DNA of 7,263 bases from Polycyclovorans sp046565985 (GTDB lineage Bacteria; Pseudomonadota; Gammaproteobacteria; Nevskiales; Nevskiaceae), in assembly GCA_046565985.1 (NCBI GenBank), contig JBKHXN010000115.1, positions 1 to 7,263 of the forward strand, in the 5' to 3' direction. The notes beneath the pieces were generated by a model that worked only from the letters and a program-made list of their open reading frames with translations, searched no databases and had not been told where the DNA came from. The position numbers and the translations under genes are program-made. The number at the start of each line of letters is the position of its first letter. Position 1 is the stretch's first letter. This document shows, in pieces, positions 1-7,263 of the stretch.

Positions 1-2393
1 TCAATCTTCAGCGTGAGGCGCGTGGTGCCCGGCTGGAACTCCAGGGGCAGCACGCCCATGCCGATGAGGTTGGTGCGGTGGATGCGCTCGAAGCCTTCGG
101 CGGCGATCACTTCCACGCCGGCCAGGCGCACGCCCTTGGCGGCCCAGTCGCGCGAGCTGCCCTGGCCGTAATCGGCACCGGCGATGATGATCAGCGGCTG
201 CTTGCGTGCCATGTAGGTTTCGATGGCCTCCCACATGCGCACCACTTTCCCTTCCGGTTCGATGCGGGCGAGCGAACCCTTCTTGACCTTGCCGTCCACC
301 ACCGCCATCTCGTTGATGAGCTGCGGATTGGCAAACGTCGCGCGCTGCGCGGTGAGGTGATCGCCGCGGTGGGTGGCGTAGGAATTGAAGTCCTCTTCCG
401 GCAGGCCCATCTTATGCAGGTACTCACCGGCCGCCGAGTCCATCATGATTGCGTTGGAGGGCGAGAGGTGATCGGTGGTGATGTTGTCGCCCAGCAGCGC
501 CAGCGGACGCAGATTTTTCAGCTTGCGCTCGCCGGCCAGCGCGCCTTCCCAGTAGGGCGGGCGGCGGATGTAGGTGCTCTGCGGGCGCCAGTCGTAGAGC
601 GGACTGATCCTGCTGCCGTCGTCGGCCGGCTTGCGGAACATCGGCTCGTACACGGCGCGGAACTGGGTGGGATTGACGCTCTTGGCGACCACGGCGTCGA
701 TCTCGGCATCACTTGGCCAGAGGTCCTTCAGCGTGACCGGCTTGCCGTTCCTGTCGGTGCCGAGCACGTCCTTCTCGATGTCGAAGCGCACCGTGCCGGC
801 AATCGCATAGGCCACGACCAGCGGCGGGCTGGCCAGGAAGGCCTGCTTGGCGTACGGATGGATGCGGCCGTCGAAGTTGCGGTTGCCGCTGAGTACCGCG
901 GTGGCATACAGATCGCGGGCGATGATCTCCTGCTGGATCTTCGGGTCCAGCGCACCGCTCATGCCATTGCAGGTGGTGCAGGCGAAGGCGACGATGCCGA
1001 AGCCCAGCGCTTCCAGTTCCGGCAGCAGGCCGGCTTCCTTCAGGTAGCTCTCGACTACTTTTGATCCCGGCGCCAGCGAGGTCTTCACCCAGGGCTTGCG
1101 GGTCAGGCCCGCGCGGTTGGCATTGCGCGCGAGCAGGCCGGCGGCGATGACGTTGCGCGGATTGCTGGTATTGGTGCAGCTGGTGATGGCGGCGATGATC
1201 ACCGCGCCGTCCGGCATCTGGCCCGGCACCTGTTCCCACTTTGCGGCGATGCCGCGCGCCGCGAGATCCGACGTGGGCAGGCGCTTGTGCGGATTGGAAG
1301 GGCCCGCCATGTTGCGCACGACGGTGGAGAGATCAAACTTCAGCACGCGCTCGTACTCGGCGCTCTTGAGTGCGTCCGCCCAGAGGCCGGTGTGTTTCGC
1401 GTACGTCTCGACCAGCCTGACCTGCTCGTCGCTGCGGCCGGTGAGCCTGAGATAATCGATCGTGTTCTGGTCAATGAAGAACATTGCCGCCGTGGCGCCG
1501 TACTCCGGCGCCATGTTGGAGATGGTGGCGCGGTCACCCAGCGTGAGCGCGGCGGCGCCTTCCCCGTAGAACTCCAGATAGGCGCCGACGACTTTGGACT
1601 GGCGCAGGAATTCCGTGAGTGCGAGCACCACGTCGGTGGCGGTGATGCCCGGGCCGGGCCGGCCGGCGAGCTCCACGCCGACGATGTCCGGCAGGCGCAT
1701 CCAGGAGGCGCGGCCGAGCATGACGTTCTCGGCTTCCAGGCCCCCGACGCCGATGGCGATGACGCCCAGCGCGTCCACGTGCGGAGTGTGGCTGTCAGTG
1801 CCGACGCAGGTGTCGGGAAAGGCCACACCGTCCTGCACGTAGATCACCGGGCTCATCCGCTCCAGATTGATCTGGTGCATGATGCCGTTGCCCGGCGGGA
1901 TCACCTCCATGTTCCTGAAGGCCCTGCGCGTCCACTCGATGAAGTGGAAGCGATCGTCGTTGCGGCGATCCTCGATGGCGCGGTTCCTGGCGAACGCGTC
2001 CTTCTCGAAGCCGGCGTGCTCCACGGCCAGGGAGTGGTCCACGATCAGCTGCACCGGCACCACCGGATTCACCTGGGCCGGGTCACCGCCCATGCCGGCG
2101 ATGGCGTCACGCAGGCCGGCCAGGTCCACCAGCGCGGTCTGGCCGAGGATGTCGTGGCAGACCACGCGCGCCGGAAACCAGGGAAAGTCCAGGTCCCGCC
2201 GGCGCTCGATGAGCTGCATCAGATAATCGGAGAGCCGCGCGGGTTCGGCTCGTCTCACCAGGTTCTCGGCGTGCACGCGGGCGGTGTACGGCAGCCGCTC
2301 CCAGGCCCCGGGTCGCAGCGCATTCACCGCCGCGCGCGCGTCGAAATAGTCGAGCTGGGTGCCGGGGAGCTGCTTGCGGTGGGCGGTGTTCAT
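1..2393 (-). CDS. acnD: Fe/S-dependent 2-methylcitrate dehydratase AcnD (aconitase family), C-terminus cut by window edge
   Basis: Dehydrates 2-methylcitrate to a methylaconitate in the cytoplasmic methylcitrate cycle. Known AcnD enzymes work with the isomerase PrpF and replace the cofactor-free PrpD. The frame is open from the ATG at 2393 to the left edge: 797 complete codons, so roughly the last 70 residues of an aconitase of about 860-890 aa are missing. The N-terminus (MNTAHRKQLPGTQLDYFD) fits the family and fixes the start, although no clear Shine-Dalgarno precedes it. Visible aconitase signatures are TDSHTPHVDALG (H202), the [4Fe-4S] ligands C406 (SCTNTSNP) and C472/C475 (CTTCNG), and the swivel-domain GQGSSRDW loop (S746, S747, R748). 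The ligand spacing of 66 and 3 residues matches AcnA-type aconitases as I recall them. AcnD rather than housekeeping AcnA is called from the HTPHVDALGVIAIGVGGLEAE stretch and from its place after prpC. It uses the AGG arginine codon seven times, unlike prpE, which has none. Confidence 0.94.
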   Translation of the reverse strand, partial: MNTAHRKQLPGTQLDYFDARAAVNALRPGAWERLPYTARVHAENLVRRAEPARLSDYLMQLIERRRDLDFPWFPARVVCHDILGQTALVDLAGLRDAIAGMGGDPAQVNPVVPVQLIVDHSLAVEHAGFEKDAFARNRAIEDRRNDDRFHFIEWTRRAFRNMEVIPPGNGIMHQINLERMSPVIYVQDGVAFPDTCVGTDSHTPHVDALGVIAIGVGGLEAENVMLGRASWMRLPDIVGVELAGRPGPGITATDVVLALTEFLRQSKVVGAYLEFYGEGAAALTLGDRATISNMAPEYGATAAMFFIDQNTIDYLRLTGRSDEQVRLVETYAKHTGLWADALKSAEYERVLKFDLSTVVRNMAGPSNPHKRLPTSDLAARGIAAKWEQVPGQMPDGAVIIAAITSCTNTSNPRNVIAAGLLARNANRAGLTRKPWVKTSLAPGSKVVESYLKEAGLLPELEALGFGIVAFACTTCNGMSGALDPKIQQEIIARDLYATAVLSGNRNFDGRIHPYAKQAFLASPPLVVAYAIAGTVRFDIEKDVLGTDRNGKPVTLKDLWPSDAEIDAVVAKSVNPTQFRAVYEPMFRKPADDGSRISPLYDWRPQSTYIRRPPYWEGALAGERKLKNLRPLALLGDNITTDHLSPSNAIMMDSAAGEYLHKMGLPEEDFNSYATHRGDHLTAQRATFANPQLINEMAVVDGKVKKGSLARIEPEGKVVRMWEAIETYMARKQPLIIIAGADYGQGSSRDWAAKGVRLAGVEVIAAEGFERIHRTNLIGMGVLPLEFQPGTTRLTLKI

Positions 2394-2432
2394 GACGGGC
2401 TCGGGATCGGAATGGCAGGTCGCCGGAGTCGC

Positions 2433-3587
2433 TCAGCGGCGATCCTTGAGGGGCACGAATTTGAGGTTCTCCGGGCCGGTATAGTTCGCGCTGGGACGGA
2501 TGATCTTGCCGTCCATGCGCTGTTCGATGATGTGCGCACTCCAGCCCGCGGTGCGGGCGATGACGAACAGCGGCGTGAACATCGCCGTGGGCACGCCCAT
2601 CATGTGATAGCTCACGGCCGAGAACCAGTCGAGGTTGGGGAACATCTTCTTGATGTCCCACATCACCGTCTCCAGGCGCTCGGCGATGTCGTACATCTTC
2701 AGGTTGCGCTGCGCCCTGGACAATTCACGCGCCACGCCCTTGATCACCTTGTTGCGCGGATCGCTCACGGTATAGACCGGGTGGCCGAAGCCGATGATGA
2801 CTTCCTTGCGCTCCACCCGGGCCCTGATGTCGGCCTCGGCCTCGTCTGGCGTGTCATAGCGTTTCTGGATCTCGAAGGCGACCTCGTTGGCGCCACCGTG
2901 CTTGGGCCCGCGCAGCGCGCCGATGCCGCCGCAGATGGCGGAATACATGTCTGAGCCGGTGCCCGCCACCACGCGCGAGGCAAAGGTGCTGGCGTTGAAC
3001 TCGTGCTCGGCGTAGAGGTTCAGCGAGGTGTGCATGGCGCGCACCCAGAGCTCGCTCGGCCGCTCGCCGTGCAGCAGGTGCAGGAAGTGGCCACCGATGG
3101 AATCGTCGTCGGTTTCCACGTCAATGAAATTGCCGTTGTGGCTGTAGTGGTACCAGTACAGGAGCATGGAGCCGAGGCTGGCCATCAGCCGGTCGGCGAT
3201 GTCGCGCGCGCCGGGATGGTTGTGGTCGTCCTTTTCCGGCAGCACGCAGCCCAGCACCGAGACGCCGGTGCGCATCACGTCCATCGGGTGCGCTGAGGGC
3301 GGCAGCTGTTCCAGCACCGCCTTCACCGCCGCCGGCAGGCCGCGCAGGGCCTTGAGCTTGGTCTTGTAGGCCTTGAGCTCGGCCTCGGTCGGCAGCTTGC
3401 CGTGCACCAGCAGGTGGGCGATCTCCTCAAACTCGCAGGTCTCGGCGATGTCGAGGATGTCGTACCCGCGGTAGTGCAGGTCGTTGCCGGTGCGGCCCAC
3501 GGTGCACAGCGCGGTATTGCCGGCGGGCGTGCCCGAGAGGGCGACGGACTTCTTGGGCTTGAAGCCGGCGGCGGGGGTCTGGCTCAT
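2433..3587 (-). CDS. prpC: 2-methylcitrate synthase PrpC
   Basis: Condenses propionyl-CoA with oxaloacetate to give 2-methylcitrate and CoA, in the cytoplasm. The protein is 384 aa, close to the roughly 389 aa of enterobacterial PrpC, and is complete. The citrate-synthase catalytic triad is visible: H230 in GPKHGGANE, H269 in GFGHPVYTVSDPRN, and D320 in LDWFSAV. The oxaloacetate-side motif EHEFNASTF lies at about 195-203. The short N-terminus without the long regulatory domain of GltA, the HPVYTVSDPRN form of the second histidine motif, and the prp neighbours favour methylcitrate synthase over housekeeping citrate synthase. Enzymes of this family often have some citrate synthase side activity. 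The start at 3587 is well supported by a GAGGAG ribosome-binding site seven bases upstream. The gene follows prpB by 64 bp and precedes acnD by 39 bp, consistent with one operon. Confidence 0.96.
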   Translation of the reverse strand: MSQTPAAGFKPKKSVALSGTPAGNTALCTVGRTGNDLHYRGYDILDIAETCEFEEIAHLLVHGKLPTEAELKAYKTKLKALRGLPAAVKAVLEQLPPSAHPMDVMRTGVSVLGCVLPEKDDHNHPGARDIADRLMASLGSMLLYWYHYSHNGNFIDVETDDDSIGGHFLHLLHGERPSELWVRAMHTSLNLYAEHEFNASTFASRVVAGTGSDMYSAICGGIGALRGPKHGGANEVAFEIQKRYDTPDEAEADIRARVERKEVIIGFGHPVYTVSDPRNKVIKGVARELSRAQRNLKMYDIAERLETVMWDIKKMFPNLDWFSAVSYHMMGVPTAMFTPLFVIARTAGWSAHIIEQRMDGKIIRPSANYTGPENLKFVPLKDRR

Positions 3588-3593
3588 CGGATG

Positions 3594-3599
3594 CTCCTC
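3594..3599 (-). promoter_or_regulatory. Strong Shine-Dalgarno site of prpC
   Basis: On the minus strand GAGGAG is followed by CATCCG and G/ATG-proximal bases to the prpC ATG at 3587, a near-ideal ribosome-binding site and spacing of about six to seven bases. It decides the prpC start. It is the only clearly recognisable Shine-Dalgarno site among the four prp genes here. Confidence 0.8.
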
Positions 3600-3612
3600 G
3601 TGTTCTCTGGCC

Positions 3613-3636
3613 CCGCCCTGCGCTCAGGTGCGGCGG
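3613..3636 (-). other. Imperfect hairpin in the prpB-prpC gap
   Basis: In the transcript CCGCC, a GCAC bulge, CTG, loop AGCG, CAG, then GGCGG can fold as a 5+3 bp stem. It sits between the prpB stop and the prpC ribosome-binding site. No run of U follows, so it does not look like a terminator; it could stabilise or pause the transcript. Short stems of this kind also arise by chance in GC-rich DNA. Confidence 0.25.
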
Positions 3637-3651
3637 CCTCGGGGGATGGTT

Positions 3652-4551
3652 TCACTTCTTCTTCTGGGCAAACAGCGCGTCCAGCTTCTGCTCATAGGCG
3701 TGATAGCCGATGGCGTCGTACAGCTCCATGCGCGTCTGCATGCTGTCCACCACGGCCTGCTGGGTGCCGTCGCGGCGCAGCGCGGCATAGACGTTCTCCG
3801 CCGCCTTGTTCATGGCGCGGAAGGCGGAAAGCGGGTACAGCACCAGGCTCACGCCGGCGCCGCGCAGCTCGTCCACGGTGAACAGCGGCGTGGCGCCAAA
3901 CTCGGTGATGTTGGCCAGCACCGGCACCTTTACCGCCGCGGCAAACTGCTCATACATCCTGAGGCTGGTGATGGCCTCGGGGAAGATCATGTCGGCCCCG
4001 GCCTCCACGCAGGCCACGGCGCGCTCGATGGCCTGGTCCAGGCCTTCCACCGCCAGTGCGTCGGTGCGGGCCATGATGACAAAGTCGGGGTCGCTGCGCG
4101 CGTCCACCGCCGACTTGATGCGGTCCACCATCTCGCCCTGGCTGACAATCTCCTTGTTGGGACGATGGCCGCAGCGCTTGGCGCCCACCTGGTCTTCGAT
4201 GTGCAGCGCCGCCGCGCCGGCCTTGATCAGCGATTTGACCGTGCGCGCCACGTTGAAGGCGCTGGGGCCGAAGCCGGTATCCACGTCCACCAGCAGCGGC
4301 AGTTCGCAGACGTCGGTGATGCGGCGCACGTCGATGAGCACATCCTCCAGGCCGGTGATGCCCAGATCCGGCAGGCCCAGCGAGCCCGCCGCCACCCCGC
4401 CGCCGGAAAGGTAGATCGCGCGGAATCCGGCCCGCTGCGCCAGCAGCGCGTGGTTGGCGTTGATGGCGCCCGGAACCTGCAGCGGGGTCTCCTCGGCGAG
4501 TGCCTGGCGGAAACGGCGGCCGGGTGTGGCGATTGCAGTGGTGGTGGTCAT
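3652..4551 (-). CDS. prpB: 2-methylisocitrate lyase PrpB
   Basis: Cleaves (2R,3S)-2-methylisocitrate to pyruvate and succinate, the last step of the methylcitrate cycle; cytoplasmic, Mg2+-dependent, isocitrate lyase/PEP mutase superfamily. The protein is 299 aa (E. coli PrpB 296) from the ATG at 4551, beginning MTTTTAIATPGRRFRQAL. Catalytic landmarks are all present: D62 (LPDLG), the metal-binding DVDTGFG with D89 and D91, E119 (HIEDQ), the KRCGH loop at 125-129 with general-acid C127, R162 (MARTD) and E192 (PEAI). They keep the spacing of the E. coli residues D58, D85, D87, E115, C123, R158 and E188 with a constant offset of four. The KKCGH consensus carries R in its second position, a conservative change. 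An upstream TTG in frame at 4620 would add 23 proline- and serine-rich residues not typical of the family and was not used. The gene lies 78 bp after prpE. Confidence 0.96.
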   Translation of the reverse strand: MTTTTAIATPGRRFRQALAEETPLQVPGAINANHALLAQRAGFRAIYLSGGGVAAGSLGLPDLGITGLEDVLIDVRRITDVCELPLLVDVDTGFGPSAFNVARTVKSLIKAGAAALHIEDQVGAKRCGHRPNKEIVSQGEMVDRIKSAVDARSDPDFVIMARTDALAVEGLDQAIERAVACVEAGADMIFPEAITSLRMYEQFAAAVKVPVLANITEFGATPLFTVDELRGAGVSLVLYPLSAFRAMNKAAENVYAALRRDGTQQAVVDSMQTRMELYDAIGYHAYEQKLDALFAQKKK

Positions 4552-4579
4552 GCAGAACCCCGGTGACGAAGACGGAAGC

Positions 4580-4600
4580 GGCGCCGGCCAGGCCAACGCC
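4580..4600 (-). other. Imperfect hairpin in the prpE-prpB gap
   Basis: The gap between prpE and prpB contains GGCG, two bases, GGC, CAG, GCC, two bases, CGCC, a symmetrical 4+3 bp stem with a 2x2 internal loop and a triloop. No U-tract follows it on the minus strand, so transcription probably continues into prpB. It is a candidate intercistronic RNA structure only. Confidence 0.25.
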
Positions 4601-4629
4601 AGACCGCCATTTTCAATCAAACCGCGACT

Positions 4630-6531
<1,902 letters not shown>

Positions 6532-6536
6532 GGGAT

Positions 6537-6549
6537 CAGGTTTTACCTG
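6537..6549. repeat. Inverted repeat CAGGT-TTT-ACCTG just upstream of the prpE start
   Basis: A perfect 5 bp dyad with a 3-base spacer ends five bases before the prpE ATG at 6531. In the mRNA it would fold as CAGGU-AAA-ACCUG. The AGG within its 5' arm is the only purine-rich candidate for a ribosome-binding site close to this start, so the stem could hide it. It could equally be a small operator or chance. Confidence 0.35.
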
Positions 6550-6550
6550 C

Positions 6551-6556
6551 ATGATA
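6551..6556 (-). promoter_or_regulatory. Possible -10 hexamer (TATCAT) for prpE
   Basis: On the minus strand TATCAT matches five of six bases of the sigma70 -10 consensus, which stands out in this GC-rich DNA. The hexamer 17 bases upstream (TGTGTA) is a poor -35, so an activator would be needed. Use of this promoter would leave a leader of only about a dozen bases and would exclude the alternative prpE start at 6552. Confidence 0.2.
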
Positions 6557-6562
6557 CGGCGC

Positions 6563-6588
6563 GGTTCCGAGCCTACACAGGCCGAACC
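6563..6588. repeat. 26 bp two-part inverted repeat upstream of prpE
   Basis: Plus-strand order is GGTTC, CGA, GCCT, ACAC, AGGC, C, GAACC: an outer 5 bp dyad and an inner 4 bp dyad around a 4-base centre, with an asymmetric internal loop. It ends 32 bases upstream of the prpE start and would cover the -35/spacer region of the TATCAT -10 candidate. That position suits a regulator-binding site; as RNA it would be a leader hairpin. No U-tract follows. Confidence 0.4.
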
Positions 6589-6618
6589 CGAATTTGAACT
6601 GCCGCACACATGATCCGC

Positions 6619-6647
6619 TGCCGACGTGGCATGAAAGCAGTCTGCCA
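6619..6647. repeat. Three alternating TGCC/GGCA half-sites upstream of prpE
   Basis: The plus strand reads TGCC (6619), then TGGCA (6627-6631), then TGCCA (6643-6647). The first two form a TGCC-N5-GGCA dyad, and the last two a TGGCA-N11-TGCCA dyad centred at 6637, 106 bases upstream of the prpE ATG. The second spacing resembles the T-N11-A layout of LysR-type sites, but no regulator gene is in the window to match it. It could serve either divergent gene. Confidence 0.35.
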
Positions 6648-6797
6648 AGGATGGCGTGGACCAAGGGAATTCCGGGAATGGATCAGTCACCACCGCCCCA
6701 GGGGCTGCTGTGCACATTGCCCCGGCGCCGGTCGCTGGTCCGCAGAGGCGCGCCAGGACCGGGCGTGCAAGGCCCAGGGCAACGGGCGCCGTAGCCT

Positions 6798-7263
6798 ATG
6801 GGTTCCCTGGTGCTCACATGGCTGCGTCGGCTGACGCTGCCCGATCCGCTGGCACGGCGCCCCCTGCTGCTGATCCTCGTCCTCCATCTGCTGTTCTGCC
6901 TGGCATTGCTGCTGACGCTCGCCGGCGTCCTGCAACCGGTCCTGCCCTGGGCGGCACTGTCGGCCTGCCTGCTGCTGGCGGCACTGGGCCTGGTACTGGC
7001 CAGCCAGCAGACCCTGCGCCGCGCCGAGCACCTGCTGTTCTACGACAACCCGGTGCCGATGTGGGTGTTCGATACCGACACCCTGCAGTTTCTCGACGTC
7101 AATCACGCCATGACCATGCGCTACGGCTGGTCGCGAGACGAACTGCTGAGCATGACGGTACTGGAGATCCGCCCCGCGGCAGAGCGTGAACGGCTGCTGG
7201 CGGAGCTGGCCACGGCACCGCAGGCGCAGACCCAGTGGGGCGTGCACCGCCACATGACGCGCG
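6798..7263 (+). CDS. Membrane-anchored PAS-domain signalling protein, N-terminal part only
   Basis: The frame opens at the ATG at 6798 (an in-frame TAG lies immediately upstream at 6792) and runs off the right edge after 155 codons. Residues about 22-45 (from RPLLLILVLHLL) and 48-68 (to GLVLAS) are two strongly hydrophobic transmembrane segments joined by a very short QPVLP turn, with basic residues R10, R11, R20 and R21 before them, suggesting a cytoplasmic N-terminus and a hairpin in the inner membrane with almost no periplasmic loop. From about residue 77 a PAS domain begins: YDNPVPMWVFDTDTLQFLDVN followed by YGWSRDELLSMTVLEIRP is a classic PAS pattern. Proteins with this arrangement usually continue into a histidine kinase or a GGDEF/EAL cyclic-di-GMP module, but the output domain is out of view. 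No clear ribosome-binding site precedes the start. A role in sensing propionate or controlling prp is possible from position only; nothing in the sequence demonstrates it. Confidence 0.85.
   Translation, partial: MGSLVLTWLRRLTLPDPLARRPLLLILVLHLLFCLALLLTLAGVLQPVLPWAALSACLLLAALGLVLASQQTLRRAEHLLFYDNPVPMWVFDTDTLQFLDVNHAMTMRYGWSRDELLSMTVLEIRPAAERERLLAELATAPQAQTQWGVHRHMTR

Larger units (their letters stand above)
6532..6797. promoter_or_regulatory. Divergent intergenic control region between prpE and the PAS-protein gene
   Basis: This 266 bp gap lies between two genes reading outward, so it should hold both promoters. I found no good sigma54 site (GG-N10-GC) on either strand, although enterobacterial prp operons use sigma54 with PrpR. 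On the plus strand I found no convincing -35/-10 pair or ribosome-binding site for the rightward gene. The half nearer prpE is less GC-rich and contains the inverted repeats listed separately. Short open frames here encode Arg/Cys-rich or low-complexity peptides without recognisable features. Confidence 0.5.

Noticed and set aside
1287..2954. Long plus-strand open frame (555 codons) spanning antisense to acnD and prpC
   Set aside because: It crosses the acnD-prpC junction, is rich in His, Val, Gly and Arg with no recognisable motif, and is antisense to two clear genes. High-GC coding DNA routinely yields such open antisense frames.
2433..3587. Housekeeping citrate synthase (GltA) instead of PrpC
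   Set aside because: Too short for GltA, lacks the long N-terminal domain, has the PrpC-type HPVYTVSDPRN motif, and sits between prpB and acnD.
3484..4566. Plus-strand open frame antisense to prpC start and all of prpB
   Set aside because: Crosses two verified genes on the other strand and shows no family features.
6601..6660. Possible sigma54 promoter for prpE (minus-strand TGGCAG-N5-TTTCA)
   Set aside because: The -24 half looks right, but the near-invariant GC of the -12 element is TC here. One other GG/GC pair in the region has the wrong spacing.
6532..6717. N-terminal extension of PrpE from an ATG at 6717
   Set aside because: The extra 62 residues do not resemble any ACS/PrpE N-terminus, while the protein from 6531 already has the family length and N-terminal pattern.
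6666..6731. Palindromes GGAATTCC (6666-6673) and CCGGCGCCGG (6722-6731), and the adjacent GGGAAT direct repeat
   Set aside because: Short restriction-site-like palindromes are expected by chance in this composition and have no positional relation to a start codon.
6610..6834. Small plus-strand open frame in the intergenic region (74 codons)
   Set aside because: It overlaps the start of the PAS-protein gene in another frame, is Arg/Cys/Trp-rich, and has no ribosome-binding site or recognisable feature.

Overview
The window holds most of a methylcitrate-cycle (propionate catabolism) operon on the minus strand, followed at the right edge by the beginning of a divergently transcribed membrane/PAS signalling gene on the plus strand. 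Coding sequence is dense and strongly biased to G/C in third codon positions. Together with the AcnD-type version of the pathway, this points to a high-GC proteobacterium, most likely gamma- or betaproteobacterial. The genus cannot be read from this window.

Layout in transcription order (right to left): prpE (6531-4630, propionyl-CoA synthetase), 78 bp gap, prpB (4551-3652, 2-methylisocitrate lyase), 64 bp gap, prpC (3587-2433, 2-methylcitrate synthase), 39 bp gap, acnD (2393 to the left edge, Fe/S-dependent 2-methylcitrate dehydratase, cut at its C-terminus). The four genes share one strand with short gaps and no convincing terminator between them, so they are probably one transcript. They cover the cycle: PrpE activates propionate to propionyl-CoA, PrpC condenses it with oxaloacetate to 2-methylcitrate, AcnD dehydrates it, the resulting 2-methylaconitate is rehydrated by an aconitase, and PrpB cleaves 2-methylisocitrate to pyruvate and succinate. 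The isomerase PrpF, the usual partner of AcnD, is not in the window. No prpD and no prp regulator (sigma54-type PrpR or GntR-type) is in the window either.

The 266 bp between prpE and the divergent gene holds no convincing gene. It does contain three short inverted repeats within about 120 bp of the prpE start, plus a weak -10-like hexamer; these are candidate control sites. The gene at 6798 encodes two transmembrane helices and then the start of a PAS domain; its output domain lies beyond the right edge.

I see nothing in this window that amounts to a new biological system. The points worth a second look are the prpE-first gene order, the stacked dyads upstream of prpE, the uneven use of the AGG arginine codon across the operon, and the unidentified sensor protein next door.
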